Origin: Streptomyces sp.
GTDB lineage: Bacteria > Actinomycetota > Actinomycetes > Streptomycetales > Streptomycetaceae
Reading direction: 5' to 3'
Assembly: GCF_019510245.1 (NCBI RefSeq)
Contig: NZ_JAEKKT010000176.1
Coordinates: forward strand, 1 to 55,139
DNA: 55,139 nucleotides
Shown one piece after another: positions 15,908-24,647 of this stretch; within the stretch, counting starts at the first letter, position 1; each line of letters opens with the position of its first letter. The notes beneath the pieces are model-generated. The model made no database searches and was not told the origin of the DNA. It saw nothing but the letters and a program-made list of their open reading frames with translations. Position numbers and translations under genes: made by a program.

Positions 15908-17049
15908 CGGGGCCCGCCTTCCTGGTCCGGCTGCTCGGCCTCCAGCTCGGCGCGGAGCAGGGCGCGCTGTTCGCGCAGCTGTGTGGTGGTCTCCGCGTAC
16001 ACCTGGTCGAAGAGGTGCATGGGGTCGAGTTCGGGGTCGCGGTTCATGCGCTCGCGGAGGTCGGCGGCCATCGCCTCGGCGTCCTCGCGGGCGCGCCGGA
16101 CGGTGTCCTCGTCGAGGAGTCCGCGGTCGGTCAACTCGCGCTCCAGCAGCAGGATCGGGTCGTGGTCGCGCCAGGCGTCGACCTCGGTGTCACCGCGGTA
16201 GCGGGTGGCGTCGTCGGCGTTGGTGTGGGCGTCGATCCGGTAGGTCACCGCCTCGACCAGGGTCGGGCCGCCACCCGCGCGGGCGTGCCGTACGGCGTCG
16301 GCGAGGACCTCGTGCACGGCGGCGGCGTCGTTGCCGTCGACCAGGCGGCCCGGCATGCCGTATCCGACGGCCTTGTGGGCCAGGGAGGGCGCGGCGGTCT
16401 GCTTGGCGAGCGGGACGGAGATGGCGAAGCCGTTGTTCTGGACGAGGAAGACGACCGGGGCCTGCCAGACGGCGGCGAAGTTCAGGGCCTCGTGGAAGTC
16501 GCCCTCGCTGGTGCCGCCGTCGCCGACCATGGCGAGCGCGACCACGTCGTCGCCCTTGAGGCGGGCCGCGTGGGCGAGGCCGACGGCGTGCGGGAGCTGG
16601 GTGGCGAGGGGGGTGGAGAGGGGCGCCACGCGGTGGGTGTGGGGGTCGTAACCGGTGTGCCAGTCGCCGCGCAGCAGGGTGAGTGCCTCGACGGGGTCCA
16701 CGCCCCGGGCGATCACCGCGAGGGTGTCGCGGTAGCTGGGGAAGAGCCAGTCGCGTTCCTCGAGGGCCAGCGCGGCGGCGACCTCGCAGGCCTCCTGGCC
16801 GGTGCTGGAGGGGTAGACGGCGAGGCGGCCCTGCTTGGTGAGGGCGGTCGCCTGGGCGTTGTACCTGCGGCCGCGCACGAGCTGGGTGTACAGCCGGCGC
16901 AGCAGCTCCGGGTCGGCCTCGGCGGCCGACTCCGTCCCGAGGACGCGGTACGGGCGCTCGTCGGGCAGCAGCGGTGCGGGGTCCGTCCGGGGCTGCCAGG
17001 CGGGCGGCGGCGACGGGCGGTATGCGCCGCGCTGCTCCATGACCGTCAT
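15904..17049 (-). CDS. bkdA: branched-chain alpha-keto acid dehydrogenase E1 alpha subunit
   Basis: E1 alpha binds thiamine diphosphate and decarboxylates the branched 2-oxo acids made from Val, Leu and Ile. The 381-residue protein has the thiamine-diphosphate motif VGDGGTSEGDFHEALNFAAVW ending in QNN (about residues 180-206), the YPSSTGQEACEVA loop and the phosphorylation-loop-like region YRIDAHTNADDATRYR. ATG 17049 follows a strong AAGGAGG site. It is the first gene of bkdABC and divergent from an Lrp-type regulator. Confidence 0.92.
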   Translation of the reverse strand: MTVMEQRGAYRPSPPPAWQPRTDPAPLLPDERPYRVLGTESAAEADPELLRRLYTQLVRGRRYNAQATALTKQGRLAVYPSSTGQEACEVAAALALEERDWLFPSYRDTLAVIARGVDPVEALTLLRGDWHTGYDPHTHRVAPLSTPLATQLPHAVGLAHAARLKGDDVVALAMVGDGGTSEGDFHEALNFAAVWQAPVVFLVQNNGFAISVPLAKQTAAPSLAHKAVGYGMPGRLVDGNDAAAVHEVLADAVRHARAGGGPTLVEAVTYRIDAHTNADDATRYRGDTEVDAWRDHDPILLLERELTDRGLLDEDTVRRAREDAEAMAADLRERMNRDPELDPMHLFDQVYAETTTQLREQRALLRAELEAEQPDQEGGPR

Positions 17050-17109
17050 GACGGCACCTCCTTGTGGGGGTGGCTACGGGAGACGGATCGCCTGTGACCC
17101 GTCCCACCT

Positions 17110-17123
17110 ACCGATTGTTCGGT
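17110..17123. promoter_or_regulatory. PaaR-like half-conserved operator upstream of bkdA
   Basis: ACCGATTGTTCGGT differs by one base from the palindromic pattern ACCGNNCGNNCGGT that is perfect at 19886-19899, next to the TetR-regulated paa genes. It lies 60 bp upstream of bkdA, at promoter distance. Confidence 0.4.
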
Positions 17124-17150
17124 CGTCGGCACATTTTGGCTACAGGCACC

Positions 17151-17186
17151 TCCAGGCTGTGGACAAACGGTTCTCCACAGCCTGGA
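17151..17186. promoter_or_regulatory. 13-bp perfect inverted repeat containing a consensus DnaA box
   Basis: Arms TCCAGGCTGTGGA (17151-17163) and TCCACAGCCTGGA (17174-17186) are separated by ten bases, in the divergent bkdA/Lrp promoter region. The left arm and spacer contain TGTGGACAA (17158-17166), the exact complement of TTGTCCACA. The right arm contains TTCTCCACA, one base off. It may be the Lrp operator, a DnaA-binding pair, or both. Confidence 0.55.
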
Positions 17187-17224
17187 ATGAACGCAGTACG
17201 TCCATGGTAGGGAGGCGGGGGGAC

Positions 17225-17728
17225 ATGGCGCCTGAACAAATGGCCGAGGGCCCGCAGGACCGGGCGGCACTGCCGCCCGCGCGCCCGCTGGACGCCATTG
17301 ATCAGGACATCCTGCAGATCCTGCAGGCGGATGGCCGGGCGTCGATACGGTCGGTCGCCGAACGCGTCCATGTCTCGCGCGCCAACGCCTACGCACGTAT
17401 CAACCGCCTCGTCGAGGACGGGGTGATCCGCGGTTTCGGCGCCCGTGTGGACCACGAGCGGGCCGGTCAGGGCACCTCGGCGTACATCACCCTGAAGATC
17501 GTCCAGAACAGCTGGCGGACCGTGCGCGAGCAGCTGCGGCAGCTGCCCGGCGCCTCCCACATCGCCCTGGTGGGCGGGGACTTCGACGTCCTGCTCCTGG
17601 TGCACACGCCCGACAACCGGGCGCTGCGCGAACTGGTGCTGACGCGCCTCCAGGCCATCCCCGAGGTGCTCAGCACCCGCACCCTGCTGGTGTTCGAGGA
17701 GGAGGACCTGGAGCCGGACGGCAGCTGA
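17225..17728 (+). CDS. bkdR: Lrp/AsnC-family regulator (probable bkd regulator)
   Basis: The 167-residue protein has an AsnC-type helix-turn-helix (about 22-70; LDAIDQDILQILQADGRASIRSVAERV then SRANAYARINRLVEDGVI) and a C-terminal RAM effector domain (TSAYITLKIVQNSW, LVGGDFDVLLLVHTPD). Regulators of this family respond to amino acids and control bkd operons in several bacteria. The divergent position to bkdABC supports that job. The ATG at 17225 has a GGGAGG-type site upstream. Confidence 0.85.
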   Translation: MAPEQMAEGPQDRAALPPARPLDAIDQDILQILQADGRASIRSVAERVHVSRANAYARINRLVEDGVIRGFGARVDHERAGQGTSAYITLKIVQNSWRTVREQLRQLPGASHIALVGGDFDVLLLVHTPDNRALRELVLTRLQAIPEVLSTRTLLVFEEEDLEPDGS

Positions 17729-17730
17729 CG

Positions 17731-18318
17731 TCAGTGCGCGCGCAGTCCGGAGAAGACCAGCCGGACGACCGCGTCGGAGACCTCGCGCTCGCTCGCGCCG
17801 CGGCCGTCCGGGCGGTACCACTCCACGATCGAGTTGACCATGCCGAAGACCAGCCGGGTCGCGAGGCGCACCTCGACGTCACCGCGTATGTCGCCCTCGG
17901 CGGCCGCCGCCTTCAGCAGGTCGGCCACCCGGTGGTCGAAGTCCCGGCGCCGCTCCAGCGCCCACCGCTCGGTGTGCGTGTTGCCGCGCACCCGAAGCAG
18001 CAGCGTCACGTACGGCAGTTCGGCGATCAGCACCTCGACCATGCGCCGTACGACGTGCTCCAGGCGGTCGGCGGCGCGGCCCACGCGCGCGTGCTCCTCG
18101 TCGAGGATCGCGAACAGGCCGTCCAGGGCGCGGCTGACCGCGCGGCGCAGCAGCTCTTCCTTGCCGGCGACGTGGTGGTAGATCGACGACTTGGAGATGC
18201 CCGCCGCCTTGGAGAGGTGCTCCATGGAGGTGCCGTCGTAGCCGCGCTCGTTGAAGACCTGGACGGCCACCGAGAGCAGGGTCTCGGGGGTGTAGGTGTC
18301 GCGCTTGGCGGTGGTCAT
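17731..18318 (-). CDS. TetR-family regulator (PaaR-like)
   Basis: The 195-residue protein has an N-terminal TetR helix-turn-helix (about 10-56; TPETLLSVAVQVFNERGYDG then MEHLSKAAGISKSSIYHHVAGKEELL) and an all-helical C-terminal ligand domain. ATG 18318 overlaps the stop of the 3-hydroxyacyl-CoA dehydrogenase gene (ATGA), so the two are an operon. A perfect ACCGNNCGNNCGGT palindrome upstream of that operon and of paaN matches the PaaR pattern known in Corynebacterium, so this is the likely repressor, released by phenylacetyl-CoA or another acyl-CoA. Confidence 0.85.
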   Translation of the reverse strand: MTTAKRDTYTPETLLSVAVQVFNERGYDGTSMEHLSKAAGISKSSIYHHVAGKEELLRRAVSRALDGLFAILDEEHARVGRAADRLEHVVRRMVEVLIAELPYVTLLLRVRGNTHTERWALERRRDFDHRVADLLKAAAAEGDIRGDVEVRLATRLVFGMVNSIVEWYRPDGRGASEREVSDAVVRLVFSGLRAH

Positions 18319-19829
18319 GAGGCGCCCTCCCGTTTCTCGGTGGCGTACGCGTGCCGGTAGAGCGCGAGGGAGGGGGCGTAGCGGCCGCTCGGGTCGCGCA
18401 GGTGCAGGTCGTCGAGGAGGTCGTAGGCGAAGTCGCGGCCGAGGCGACGGCTCCACTCGAAGGGGCCGAGCGGGTAGTTGACGCCCAGGCGCATCGCGGT
18501 GTCGATGTCCTCCTCGGTGGCGACGCCCTTGGCGACGGCGTCGTGCGCGAGGTCGACGATCCGGGCGACCGTGCGGGCGACGATCATGCCGGGGGCGTCG
18601 CCGATGACGCTGACCTGCTTGCCGAGCGCCTGGAAGAGGCCGATCGCCTCGCCGAGGGTCTGGGGCAGGGTGTCGTGGCCCGCGGACAGGGCGATGCGGG
18701 TGGCGCGGCGGTAGTCGAGGGCGAGGTCGAAGTAGACGACGTCGCGGAACTCCACCGAGGTCTGGCCGTCGGCGAGGACCAGCTGGCCGCCGCTGGGCAG
18801 GACCAGGCGGGTGCCGTGGTCCTCGTCCTCGTCGCGGACCTGGATGCCGGCCTCGCGGATCATCGCGAGCAGTTCGGCCGCGGGGCCGAGGCCGCCCTCG
18901 GCGACGACGTAGGCGGGCCGGTCGGCGGGCTCGGCGGTGTGCGGCTCCGCGGGCTCGGCGCCGTCCGCGTAGTCGTACCAGCCGTGCCCGGTCTTGCGGC
19001 CGAGCCTGCCGGACTCGACCAGCCGGCGCTGGGCCAGGGAGGGCGCGAAGCGGACGTCCTGGAAGAAGGCCTGCCACACGGAGTGCGTGACGGACTCGTT
19101 GACGTCCTGGCCGATCAGGTCGGTCAGTTCGAAGGCGCCCATCCGGAAGCCGCCGCACTCGCGCAGAACCGCGTCGATGGTGGCCGGGTCGGCGGCCTGC
19201 GCCTCGTAGACCGCGAACGCCTCGGCGTAGAAGGGCCGCGCGATGCGGTTGACGATGAAGCCCGGGGTGTCCGCGCAGGCCACCGGCGTCTTGCCCCAGG
19301 AGCGGGCGGTCTCGAACGCGCGCGTGGCCGACGTGACGTCGGTGGCGAACCCGGAGACGACCTCCACCAGCGGCAGCAGCGGGGCCGGGTTGAAGAAGTG
19401 CAGGCCGACCAGGCGGGAGGCGTTGCGCAGGGCGCCGCCGATGGCCGTCACCGACAGGGAGGAGGTGTTGGTGGCGAGCAGGCAGTCCTCGCCGACGATG
19501 TCCTCCAGGGCCCGGAACAGCTCCTGCTTGGCCTCCAGCCGCTCCAGGACGGCCTCCAGGACCAGCGTGCAGTCGGCGAACTCGGCGAGCTCCCCGGCGG
19601 GCAGCAGCCGGGCGCGGGCGGCGTCCCGGGCGGCGGCCGTCATCCGGTCCTTCTCGACGAGCCGGTCCAGGCGGGCGACGATCGCCGCGGCGGCCTCCTC
19701 GGCGCGCCCGGGGACGGTGTCGTACAGCCGGACGGGATGGCCCGCGACGAGTGCGACCTGGGCGATGCCCTGGCCCATGGTGCCGGTGCCGACGACTCCC
19801 ACGGTGCTGCTGAGGTCGAGTGCTGTCAT
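18315..19829 (-). CDS. 3-hydroxyacyl-CoA dehydrogenase (PaaH-like)
   Basis: The enzyme oxidises a 3-hydroxyacyl-CoA to 3-oxoacyl-CoA with NAD+. The 504-residue protein has an N-terminal Rossmann domain with GVVGTGTMGQGIAQ (about 11-24), the HFFNPAPLLPLVEVV motif, TPGFIVNRIARPFYAEA, and two C-terminal 3HCDH domains (DLIGQDVNESVTHSVW and the second near ALDYRRATRIAL to FEWSRRLGRDF). The length and duplicated C-terminal domain resemble PaaH/PaaC of phenylacetate degradation more than simple butyryl-CoA enzymes. It is divergent from paaN and cotranscribed with a TetR gene. Confidence 0.88.
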   Translation of the reverse strand: MTALDLSSTVGVVGTGTMGQGIAQVALVAGHPVRLYDTVPGRAEEAAAAIVARLDRLVEKDRMTAAARDAARARLLPAGELAEFADCTLVLEAVLERLEAKQELFRALEDIVGEDCLLATNTSSLSVTAIGGALRNASRLVGLHFFNPAPLLPLVEVVSGFATDVTSATRAFETARSWGKTPVACADTPGFIVNRIARPFYAEAFAVYEAQAADPATIDAVLRECGGFRMGAFELTDLIGQDVNESVTHSVWQAFFQDVRFAPSLAQRRLVESGRLGRKTGHGWYDYADGAEPAEPHTAEPADRPAYVVAEGGLGPAAELLAMIREAGIQVRDEDEDHGTRLVLPSGGQLVLADGQTSVEFRDVVYFDLALDYRRATRIALSAGHDTLPQTLGEAIGLFQALGKQVSVIGDAPGMIVARTVARIVDLAHDAVAKGVATEEDIDTAMRLGVNYPLGPFEWSRRLGRDFAYDLLDDLHLRDPSGRYAPSLALYRHAYATEKREGAS

Positions 19830-19885
19830 GTGCGCGATCCTCCCGCACGGGGTTTTCCACAGATGCGGCAGGCCCCCTTGTCCCG

Positions 19886-19899
19886 ACCGATCGTTCGGT
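19886..19899. promoter_or_regulatory. PaaR-like TetR operator between the dehydrogenase operon and paaN
   Basis: ACCGATCGTTCGGT fits ACCGNNCGNNCGGT without mismatch. It lies 57 bp upstream of the dehydrogenase start and 79 bp upstream of paaN, so one site could control both. TTTTCCACA at 19853-19861 is a one-mismatch DnaA-box-like site. Confidence 0.6.
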
Positions 19900-19977
19900 T
19901 ACTCTAACTCTGTCCGGCCGTTTCCGCCCAGGTCATGAGCTTCAAGGGGAGCTCATCAGACGAGGAGTTGGTCCCGC

Positions 19978-21669
19978 ATGACCGCCGAACTCACCGCGCA
20001 CGAGCTGATCGCCAAGCACCGGCCCACGCTTGACCAGGCGCTGGAGGCGATCCGCACGCGCGCGTACTGGTCCCCCCACCCCGAGCACCCCAAGGCCTAC
20101 GGCGAGCACGGCAGCCTGGACGCGGCGGCGGGCAAGGCCGCCTTCGACGCCCTCCTCGGCACCCGCATCGACCTCGGCCAGCCCGGCACCGACGACTGGA
20201 CCGGCGGCGAGGTCTCCCCGTACGGCATCGAGCTGGGCGTGACCTACCCGCATGCCGACGTCGACACACTGCTGCCGGCCATGCGGGCCGGGCAGCGCGC
20301 GTGGCGCGACGCGGGCGCGGAGGCGCGCGCGGTGGTGTGTCTGGAGATCCTCAAGCGGATCAGCGACCGGACGCACGAGTTCGCGCACGCGGTCATGCAC
20401 ACCAGCGGCCAGGCCTTCATGATGGCGTTCCAGGCGGGCGGCCCGCACGCCCAGGACCGCGGCCTGGAGGCGGTGGCCTACGCCTACGCGGAGCAGGTCC
20501 GCACGCCCGACACGGCCGAGTGGACCAAGCCGCAGGGCAAGCGCGACCCGCTCGCGCTGACGAAGACGTTCAAGCCGGTTCCGCGCGGCATCGCACTGGT
20601 CATCGGCTGCAACACGTTCCCGACCTGGAACGGCTACCCGGGCCTGTTCGCCTCCCTCGCCACCGGCAACGCGGTCCTGGTCAAGCCGCACCCGCGCGCG
20701 GTGCTCCCGCTGGCCCTCACCGTCCAGGTCGCCCGCCAGGTCCTCGCCGAGGCCGGCTTCGACCCGAACCTGGTGGCGCTGACGACCGAGCACCCCGGCG
20801 AGGGCATCGCCAGGACGCTCGCGACCCGCCCGGAGATCAGGATCATCGACTACACCGGCTCGACCGCCTTCGGCGACTGGCTGGAGGCCAACGCCCGGCA
20901 GGCGCAGGTGTACACCGAGAAGGCCGGTGTCAACACGGTCCTGGTCGAGTCGACCGACGACTACAAGGGGATGCTCTCCAACCTGGCCTTCTCGCTCTCC
21001 CTCTACAGCGGCCAGATGTGCACCACCCCGCAGAACCTGCTGATCCCCCGCGACGGGATCCGCACCGACGAGGGCCCGCGTACGTACGACGAGGTGGTCG
21101 CCGACATCGCCCGCGCGGTCGACGGCCTGCTCGGCGACGACGCCCGGGCCAACGCGCTGCTCGGCGCCATCGTCAACCCCGACGTCAAGGCCCGCCTGGA
21201 GGCCGCAGCCGGGCTCGGCGAGGTCGCCCTCGCCTCCCGCGAGATCGCCAACCCCGAGTTCCCGGACGCGGTCGTGCGCACGCCGGTGATCGTGAAGCTG
21301 GACGGCGCGAAGCCGGACGACGAGGCCGCCTACATGAGCGAGTGCTTCGGCCCGGTGTCCTTCGCCGTCGCCGTCGACTCCGCCGCCGACGCGGTGGAGC
21401 TGCTGCGGCGGACGGTCCGCGAGAAGGGCGCGATGACGGTCGGGGCGTACACGGTCGACGCCGACGTGGAGCGCGCGGTGGAGGAGGTCTGCCTGGAGGA
21501 GGCGGCCCAGCTGTCGCTGAACCTGGTGGGCGGGGTGTACGTCAACCAGACCGCCGCCTTCTCCGACTTCCACGGCTCGGGCGGCAACCCGGCGGCGAAC
21601 GCGGCGCTGTGCGACGGGGCGTTCGTGGCGAACCGGTTCCGGGTGATCGAGGTGCGCAGGGAGGCGTAG
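19978..21669 (+). CDS. paaN: phenylacetic acid degradation protein PaaN (aldehyde dehydrogenase fold)
   Basis: The 563-residue protein is an aldehyde dehydrogenase of the PaaN type, which acts on the ring-opened aldehyde of the phenylacetyl-CoA pathway. It has the cofactor-site NTFPTWNGYPGLFASLATGNAVLVKPHP, the glutamate region YTEKAGVNTVLVEST, and the catalytic cysteine in SLYSGQMCTTPQNL. It lacks the C-terminal MaoC hydratase domain that makes PaaZ a two-domain protein, so a separate hydratase is needed. The GAGGAG site precedes the ATG. Confidence 0.88.
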   Translation: MTAELTAHELIAKHRPTLDQALEAIRTRAYWSPHPEHPKAYGEHGSLDAAAGKAAFDALLGTRIDLGQPGTDDWTGGEVSPYGIELGVTYPHADVDTLLPAMRAGQRAWRDAGAEARAVVCLEILKRISDRTHEFAHAVMHTSGQAFMMAFQAGGPHAQDRGLEAVAYAYAEQVRTPDTAEWTKPQGKRDPLALTKTFKPVPRGIALVIGCNTFPTWNGYPGLFASLATGNAVLVKPHPRAVLPLALTVQVARQVLAEAGFDPNLVALTTEHPGEGIARTLATRPEIRIIDYTGSTAFGDWLEANARQAQVYTEKAGVNTVLVESTDDYKGMLSNLAFSLSLYSGQMCTTPQNLLIPRDGIRTDEGPRTYDEVVADIARAVDGLLGDDARANALLGAIVNPDVKARLEAAAGLGEVALASREIANPEFPDAVVRTPVIVKLDGAKPDDEAAYMSECFGPVSFAVAVDSAADAVELLRRTVREKGAMTVGAYTVDADVERAVEEVCLEEAAQLSLNLVGGVYVNQTAAFSDFHGSGGNPAANAALCDGAFVANRFRVIEVRREA

Positions 21670-21824
21670 GCCCGCGGGGCGCGCGACCGGCCGACGGGAG
21701 CACAAGCTTTTGGGCCGCCGCACGGCGCTCCGTCACGACGGCGTCGATCGGCGGTGCCGAGCCGGGCGGCACCCGCCGTTCGTGGCGGACGGTCGTCGGG
21801 CGGGTGCGGCGCCATTGTGGCCGG

Positions 21825-21884
21825 TCGCGCAGTTCCTCCCCCAGCCTTCGGCCGGGGGACCCCCAGCGCCCCTTACGGGGCGCC
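21825..21884 (+). repeat. intergenic repeat, copy 2
   Basis: Same 60-nt unit as at 13491-13550, here between the convergent paaN and RNA methyltransferase genes, 14 bases beyond the stop of the minus-strand gene. The remainder of 21670-21898 shows nothing else. Confidence 0.75.
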
Positions 21885-21898
21885 TCGGCCCAGCCCCT

Positions 21899-22633
21899 TT
21901 ACAGGGCACTCCAGTGGTACAAGGTCATCGCCACGCTGGTCGCCAGGTTGTAGCTGCTCACCTGGGGACGCATCGGCAGGCGCAGCAAGTGGTCGGCGCG
22001 GGCGCGCAGGTCGGCGGAGAGGCCCGTCCGCTCCGAGCCGAAGGCGAGGATCGCGTCGTCGGGAAGTTTCGTCGCCCTGATGTCCTCGCCCTCCGGGTCC
22101 AGGGCGTACAGCGGGCCCGGCGGGAGTTCGGGCACCGTCAGGCGTTCCACCGCCGTGGCGAAGTGGAGGCCCGCACCGCCGCGGACGACCGTCGGGTGCC
22201 AGGGGTCCAGGGTGCCGGTCGTGATGACGCCGGTCGCCCCGAAGCCCGCCGCGAGGCGGATCACCGCGCCCGCGTTGCCGAGGTTGCGCGGCTCGTCGAG
22301 GACCACGATCGGGGCCGTGCGCGGGACGCGGGCCAGCTCGCGCAGGTTGGCCTCGCGGGACGGCCGTACGGCCAGGGCGGCCACGGCCGTGGGGTGCGGG
22401 CGCGGGACGAGAGACGCGTACGTCTGCGCGGGCACCTCCGTCAGCAGCGCGGCCAGCGCCTCCCGTACGTCCGGCGCCAGCTCCTCGGCCAGGGCCAGCG
22501 CCGCCGCCCGGTCCGCCGTGACCGCCACCGGCACCTGTGCGCCGAAGCGCAGCGCGTGCTTGAGGGCGTGGAAGCCGTCGAGGAGGACGGCCGAGCCGGC
22601 CAGCCGCGCCCAGTGGTCCAGGGGGTCGGTCAT
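21899..22633 (-). CDS. TrmH/SpoU-family RNA 2'-O-methyltransferase
   Basis: The 244-residue protein has the SPOUT knot motifs of the TrmH family: VVLDEPRNLGNAGAVIRLAAGFGATGVI, LAFGSERTGLSADLRARAD, and LRLPMRPQVSSYNLATSVAMTLYHW. These enzymes methylate a ribose 2' hydroxyl in rRNA or tRNA using S-adenosylmethionine bound in the C-terminal trefoil knot. Its target is not evident. Its start overlaps the stop of the HTTM gene (ATGA), so it is the third gene of an operon with DUF5819 and HTTM genes. Confidence 0.88.
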   Translation of the reverse strand: MTDPLDHWARLAGSAVLLDGFHALKHALRFGAQVPVAVTADRAAALALAEELAPDVREALAALLTEVPAQTYASLVPRPHPTAVAALAVRPSREANLRELARVPRTAPIVVLDEPRNLGNAGAVIRLAAGFGATGVITTGTLDPWHPTVVRGGAGLHFATAVERLTVPELPPGPLYALDPEGEDIRATKLPDDAILAFGSERTGLSADLRARADHLLRLPMRPQVSSYNLATSVAMTLYHWSAL

Positions 22634-23841
22634 GCCCCGAAGCCTACGCGGGGCTGTTCCTCGGGCTCCGGCGAGCGCTGCACGGGCAGCTGCGGTGTGG
22701 TCCGGCGGGAAACCCGGTCACGCGCGCGTGCCGCCCAGCCGCCGACCCGGTGCAGGAAGGAGGTCGGCAGGAAGACGGAGTCCGCCGCGATCATGGCCAG
22801 CGAGAAGAAGGGCAGACCGAGGACGACCGCGATCACCGCGTGCTCGGTCATCATCGCGGCCAGCAGCACGTTCTTGACCCGCCGGTTGAACAGCGTGAAC
22901 GGGAAGGCGACCTGCACGATGACCGTCCCGTAGGTCACCAGCATCACCATCGTGCCGCTGGTGGACAGCAGGTCGGCGAGGGCGGGCCAGGGCGAGAAGT
23001 AGTCCAGGTGGAGCGGGTAGTAGACGGCGGTGCCGTCCTGCCAGCGGGAGCCCTGGATCTTGTACCAGCCGGCGGTGGCGTAGATCAGGCAGGCCTCGGC
23101 CATGATCACGAACACGGCGCCGTTGTGCAGGATGTTCGCGACGACGTCGAGCAGGATGCGGGGCTCGGACGTGCGCCCCCAGCGGCCGGCCGCCCACCAC
23201 AGGGCGGTGCCCGCCCAGGTCGCCCACATCACGGCCGGGACCAGCCAGCCGCCTCCGGTACGGCCGGTGAGGGCCGCCGCGAGCAGGACGAGACCCGACA
23301 TCGCCCACAGGGCGGGGCCCGCCACATCGGGGGCCGCGCGTTCGCCACGCGCGCGTGCGGCGCCCGCGCGGGCCGCCCGGCGCGCGTCCAGGGACCACAC
23401 CTGGCCGCAGCGCGTGAACACCAGGTAGAAGGACATCAGGTGCAGCACGTTGTCGCCGCCGTCGCCCACGAAGACGCTGCGGTTCTGCAGGGACAGCACG
23501 CCGATCATGAAAAGCACGGAGGTGGCCCGGGTCCGCCAGCCCACCAGCAGCAGCGCGCTGGAGACGACGGCGAGGAAGTAGAAGACCTCGAAGAAGACCT
23601 GGCCGTCGGAGGCCAGCAGCGCCGTGAAGGCGTGGTTGTCGGCGGTCAGCTGCTGGGCGAGGTCGAAGCTCCAGGTGGCACGGGGGCCGTACAGCTCCTG
23701 ACGGTGCGGGTACTCGCGCAGCAGGAACAGCAGCCAGGTGGTGGCGAAGCCGATGCGGACGACGGCCGTCTGGTACGGGCCGAGCGCCGCCTCGGTGACC
23801 CGGGCGATGGCCCGGGACAGGCACAGGGCGAGACGGTTCAC
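22630..23841 (-). CDS. HTTM-domain membrane protein (gamma-carboxylase-like)
   Basis: The 403-residue protein is rich in membrane helices and matches the HTTM domain, related to the vitamin-K-dependent gamma-carboxylase. Features include AVVRIGFATTWLLFLLREYPHRQELYG, a conserved GDGGDNVLHLMSFYLVFTRCG segment, and YATAGWYKIQGSRWQDGTAVYYPLHLDYFSPWP, with His and Lys residues typical of the family. The GTG start overlaps the DUF5819 stop (GTGA). Bacterial HTTM proteins are functionally unassigned; tight coupling to a DUF5819 protein suggests they act as a membrane pair. Confidence 0.88.
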   Translation of the reverse strand: MNRLALCLSRAIARVTEAALGPYQTAVVRIGFATTWLLFLLREYPHRQELYGPRATWSFDLAQQLTADNHAFTALLASDGQVFFEVFYFLAVVSSALLLVGWRTRATSVLFMIGVLSLQNRSVFVGDGGDNVLHLMSFYLVFTRCGQVWSLDARRAARAGAARARGERAAPDVAGPALWAMSGLVLLAAALTGRTGGGWLVPAVMWATWAGTALWWAAGRWGRTSEPRILLDVVANILHNGAVFVIMAEACLIYATAGWYKIQGSRWQDGTAVYYPLHLDYFSPWPALADLLSTSGTMVMLVTYGTVIVQVAFPFTLFNRRVKNVLLAAMMTEHAVIAVVLGLPFFSLAMIAADSVFLPTSFLHRVGGWAARARDRVSRRTTPQLPVQRSPEPEEQPRVGFGA

Positions 23842-24647
23842 CGCACACCGCCGTTCGCTTCGTCCTTCGTGACCGTCCACCAGGGCAGCACCCGGTAGAC
23901 GGGGGTGTCGGAGACCTTCTCGCCGCTCCAGTCCGGCGGGGTCACGTTGGTGGTGCTGGAGCGCACCTGGACGCGTTCGATGGTGCCCTTCTGGCTCGTG
24001 GCGTCTCCCTTGTACATGCGCATCACGACGATTCGGCGCAGGTACTGCTCGGACAGGGAGCCGCGCAGGCCGATCGGACGGTTGTCGGTGCCGTGCGTGG
24101 AGGTGAAGAAGTCCCAGGCCCGGCGGAGCTCGTTCTGCACGGTGTGGCTGGGCACCAGGCTGCCGTCGATGGCTTTGCCGTCCTGTGCGGACAGGTCGTT
24201 CCAGCCGGTGGTGCTCGTGCTGCCGTCCGGCATCAGCACGTCGGCGCGCACCTGCACGGCGATGTTCTGCTGCAGCGGGTTCGGCGCGAAGAGCTTCCAG
24301 TTCTGTTCGAACTCCGGGTACACCCAGTCCTCGATCGCCTTGCCGTGCTGCTTGGTCACCGTGTTGGCCGGTGCCACGCTCAGGAACACCATCCCGAGGT
24401 GGACGCATGCGGCGACCGCGACCAGGGCGAGGGCGAGGGCCGCACCGACCTGGTAGCGGGGGGACAGGGCGGCGACGCCGGTACGGGGGAGGGCGAGGGA
24501 CTCCGCCGGTGGGGCCGGCGGGCCGGGTGGCGGCTGCTCCGGAGGTGCCGGACGGGCCGGTGGGGCGGGCTCCGGCTCCGCACGCGTCCCGCTCGGGGCG
24601 TCCGGCCCGTGCCGGGCGTCCACGCCCTCGTCGTACGCGTCGTCCAT
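23838..24647 (-). CDS. DUF5819-family membrane-anchored protein
   Basis: Starting at the ATG at 24647 gives 269 residues: a Pro-rich cytoplasmic leader (about 15-65), one membrane helix (YQVGAALALALVAVAACVHL, then GMVFLSV), and an extracytoplasmic domain with PANTVTKQHGKAIEDWVYPEFEQNWKLFAPNP, the hallmark stretch of DUF5819. It is the first gene of the DUF5819, HTTM and methyltransferase operon. The function is unknown. The FEQNWKLFAPNP motif also occurs in proteins encoded next to HTTM genes, supporting a shared role. Confidence 0.82.
   Translation of the reverse strand: MDDAYDEGVDARHGPDAPSGTRAEPEPAPPARPAPPEQPPPGPPAPPAESLALPRTGVAALSPRYQVGAALALALVAVAACVHLGMVFLSVAPANTVTKQHGKAIEDWVYPEFEQNWKLFAPNPLQQNIAVQVRADVLMPDGSTSTTGWNDLSAQDGKAIDGSLVPSHTVQNELRRAWDFFTSTHGTDNRPIGLRGSLSEQYLRRIVVMRMYKGDATSQKGTIERVQVRSSTTNVTPPDWSGEKVSDTPVYRVLPWWTVTKDEANGGVR

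Noticed and set aside
20301..21953. 550-residue plus-strand frame over paaN
   Set aside because: Arg/Gly/Pro-rich frame-shifted reading of paaN; the aldehyde dehydrogenase frame is intact.
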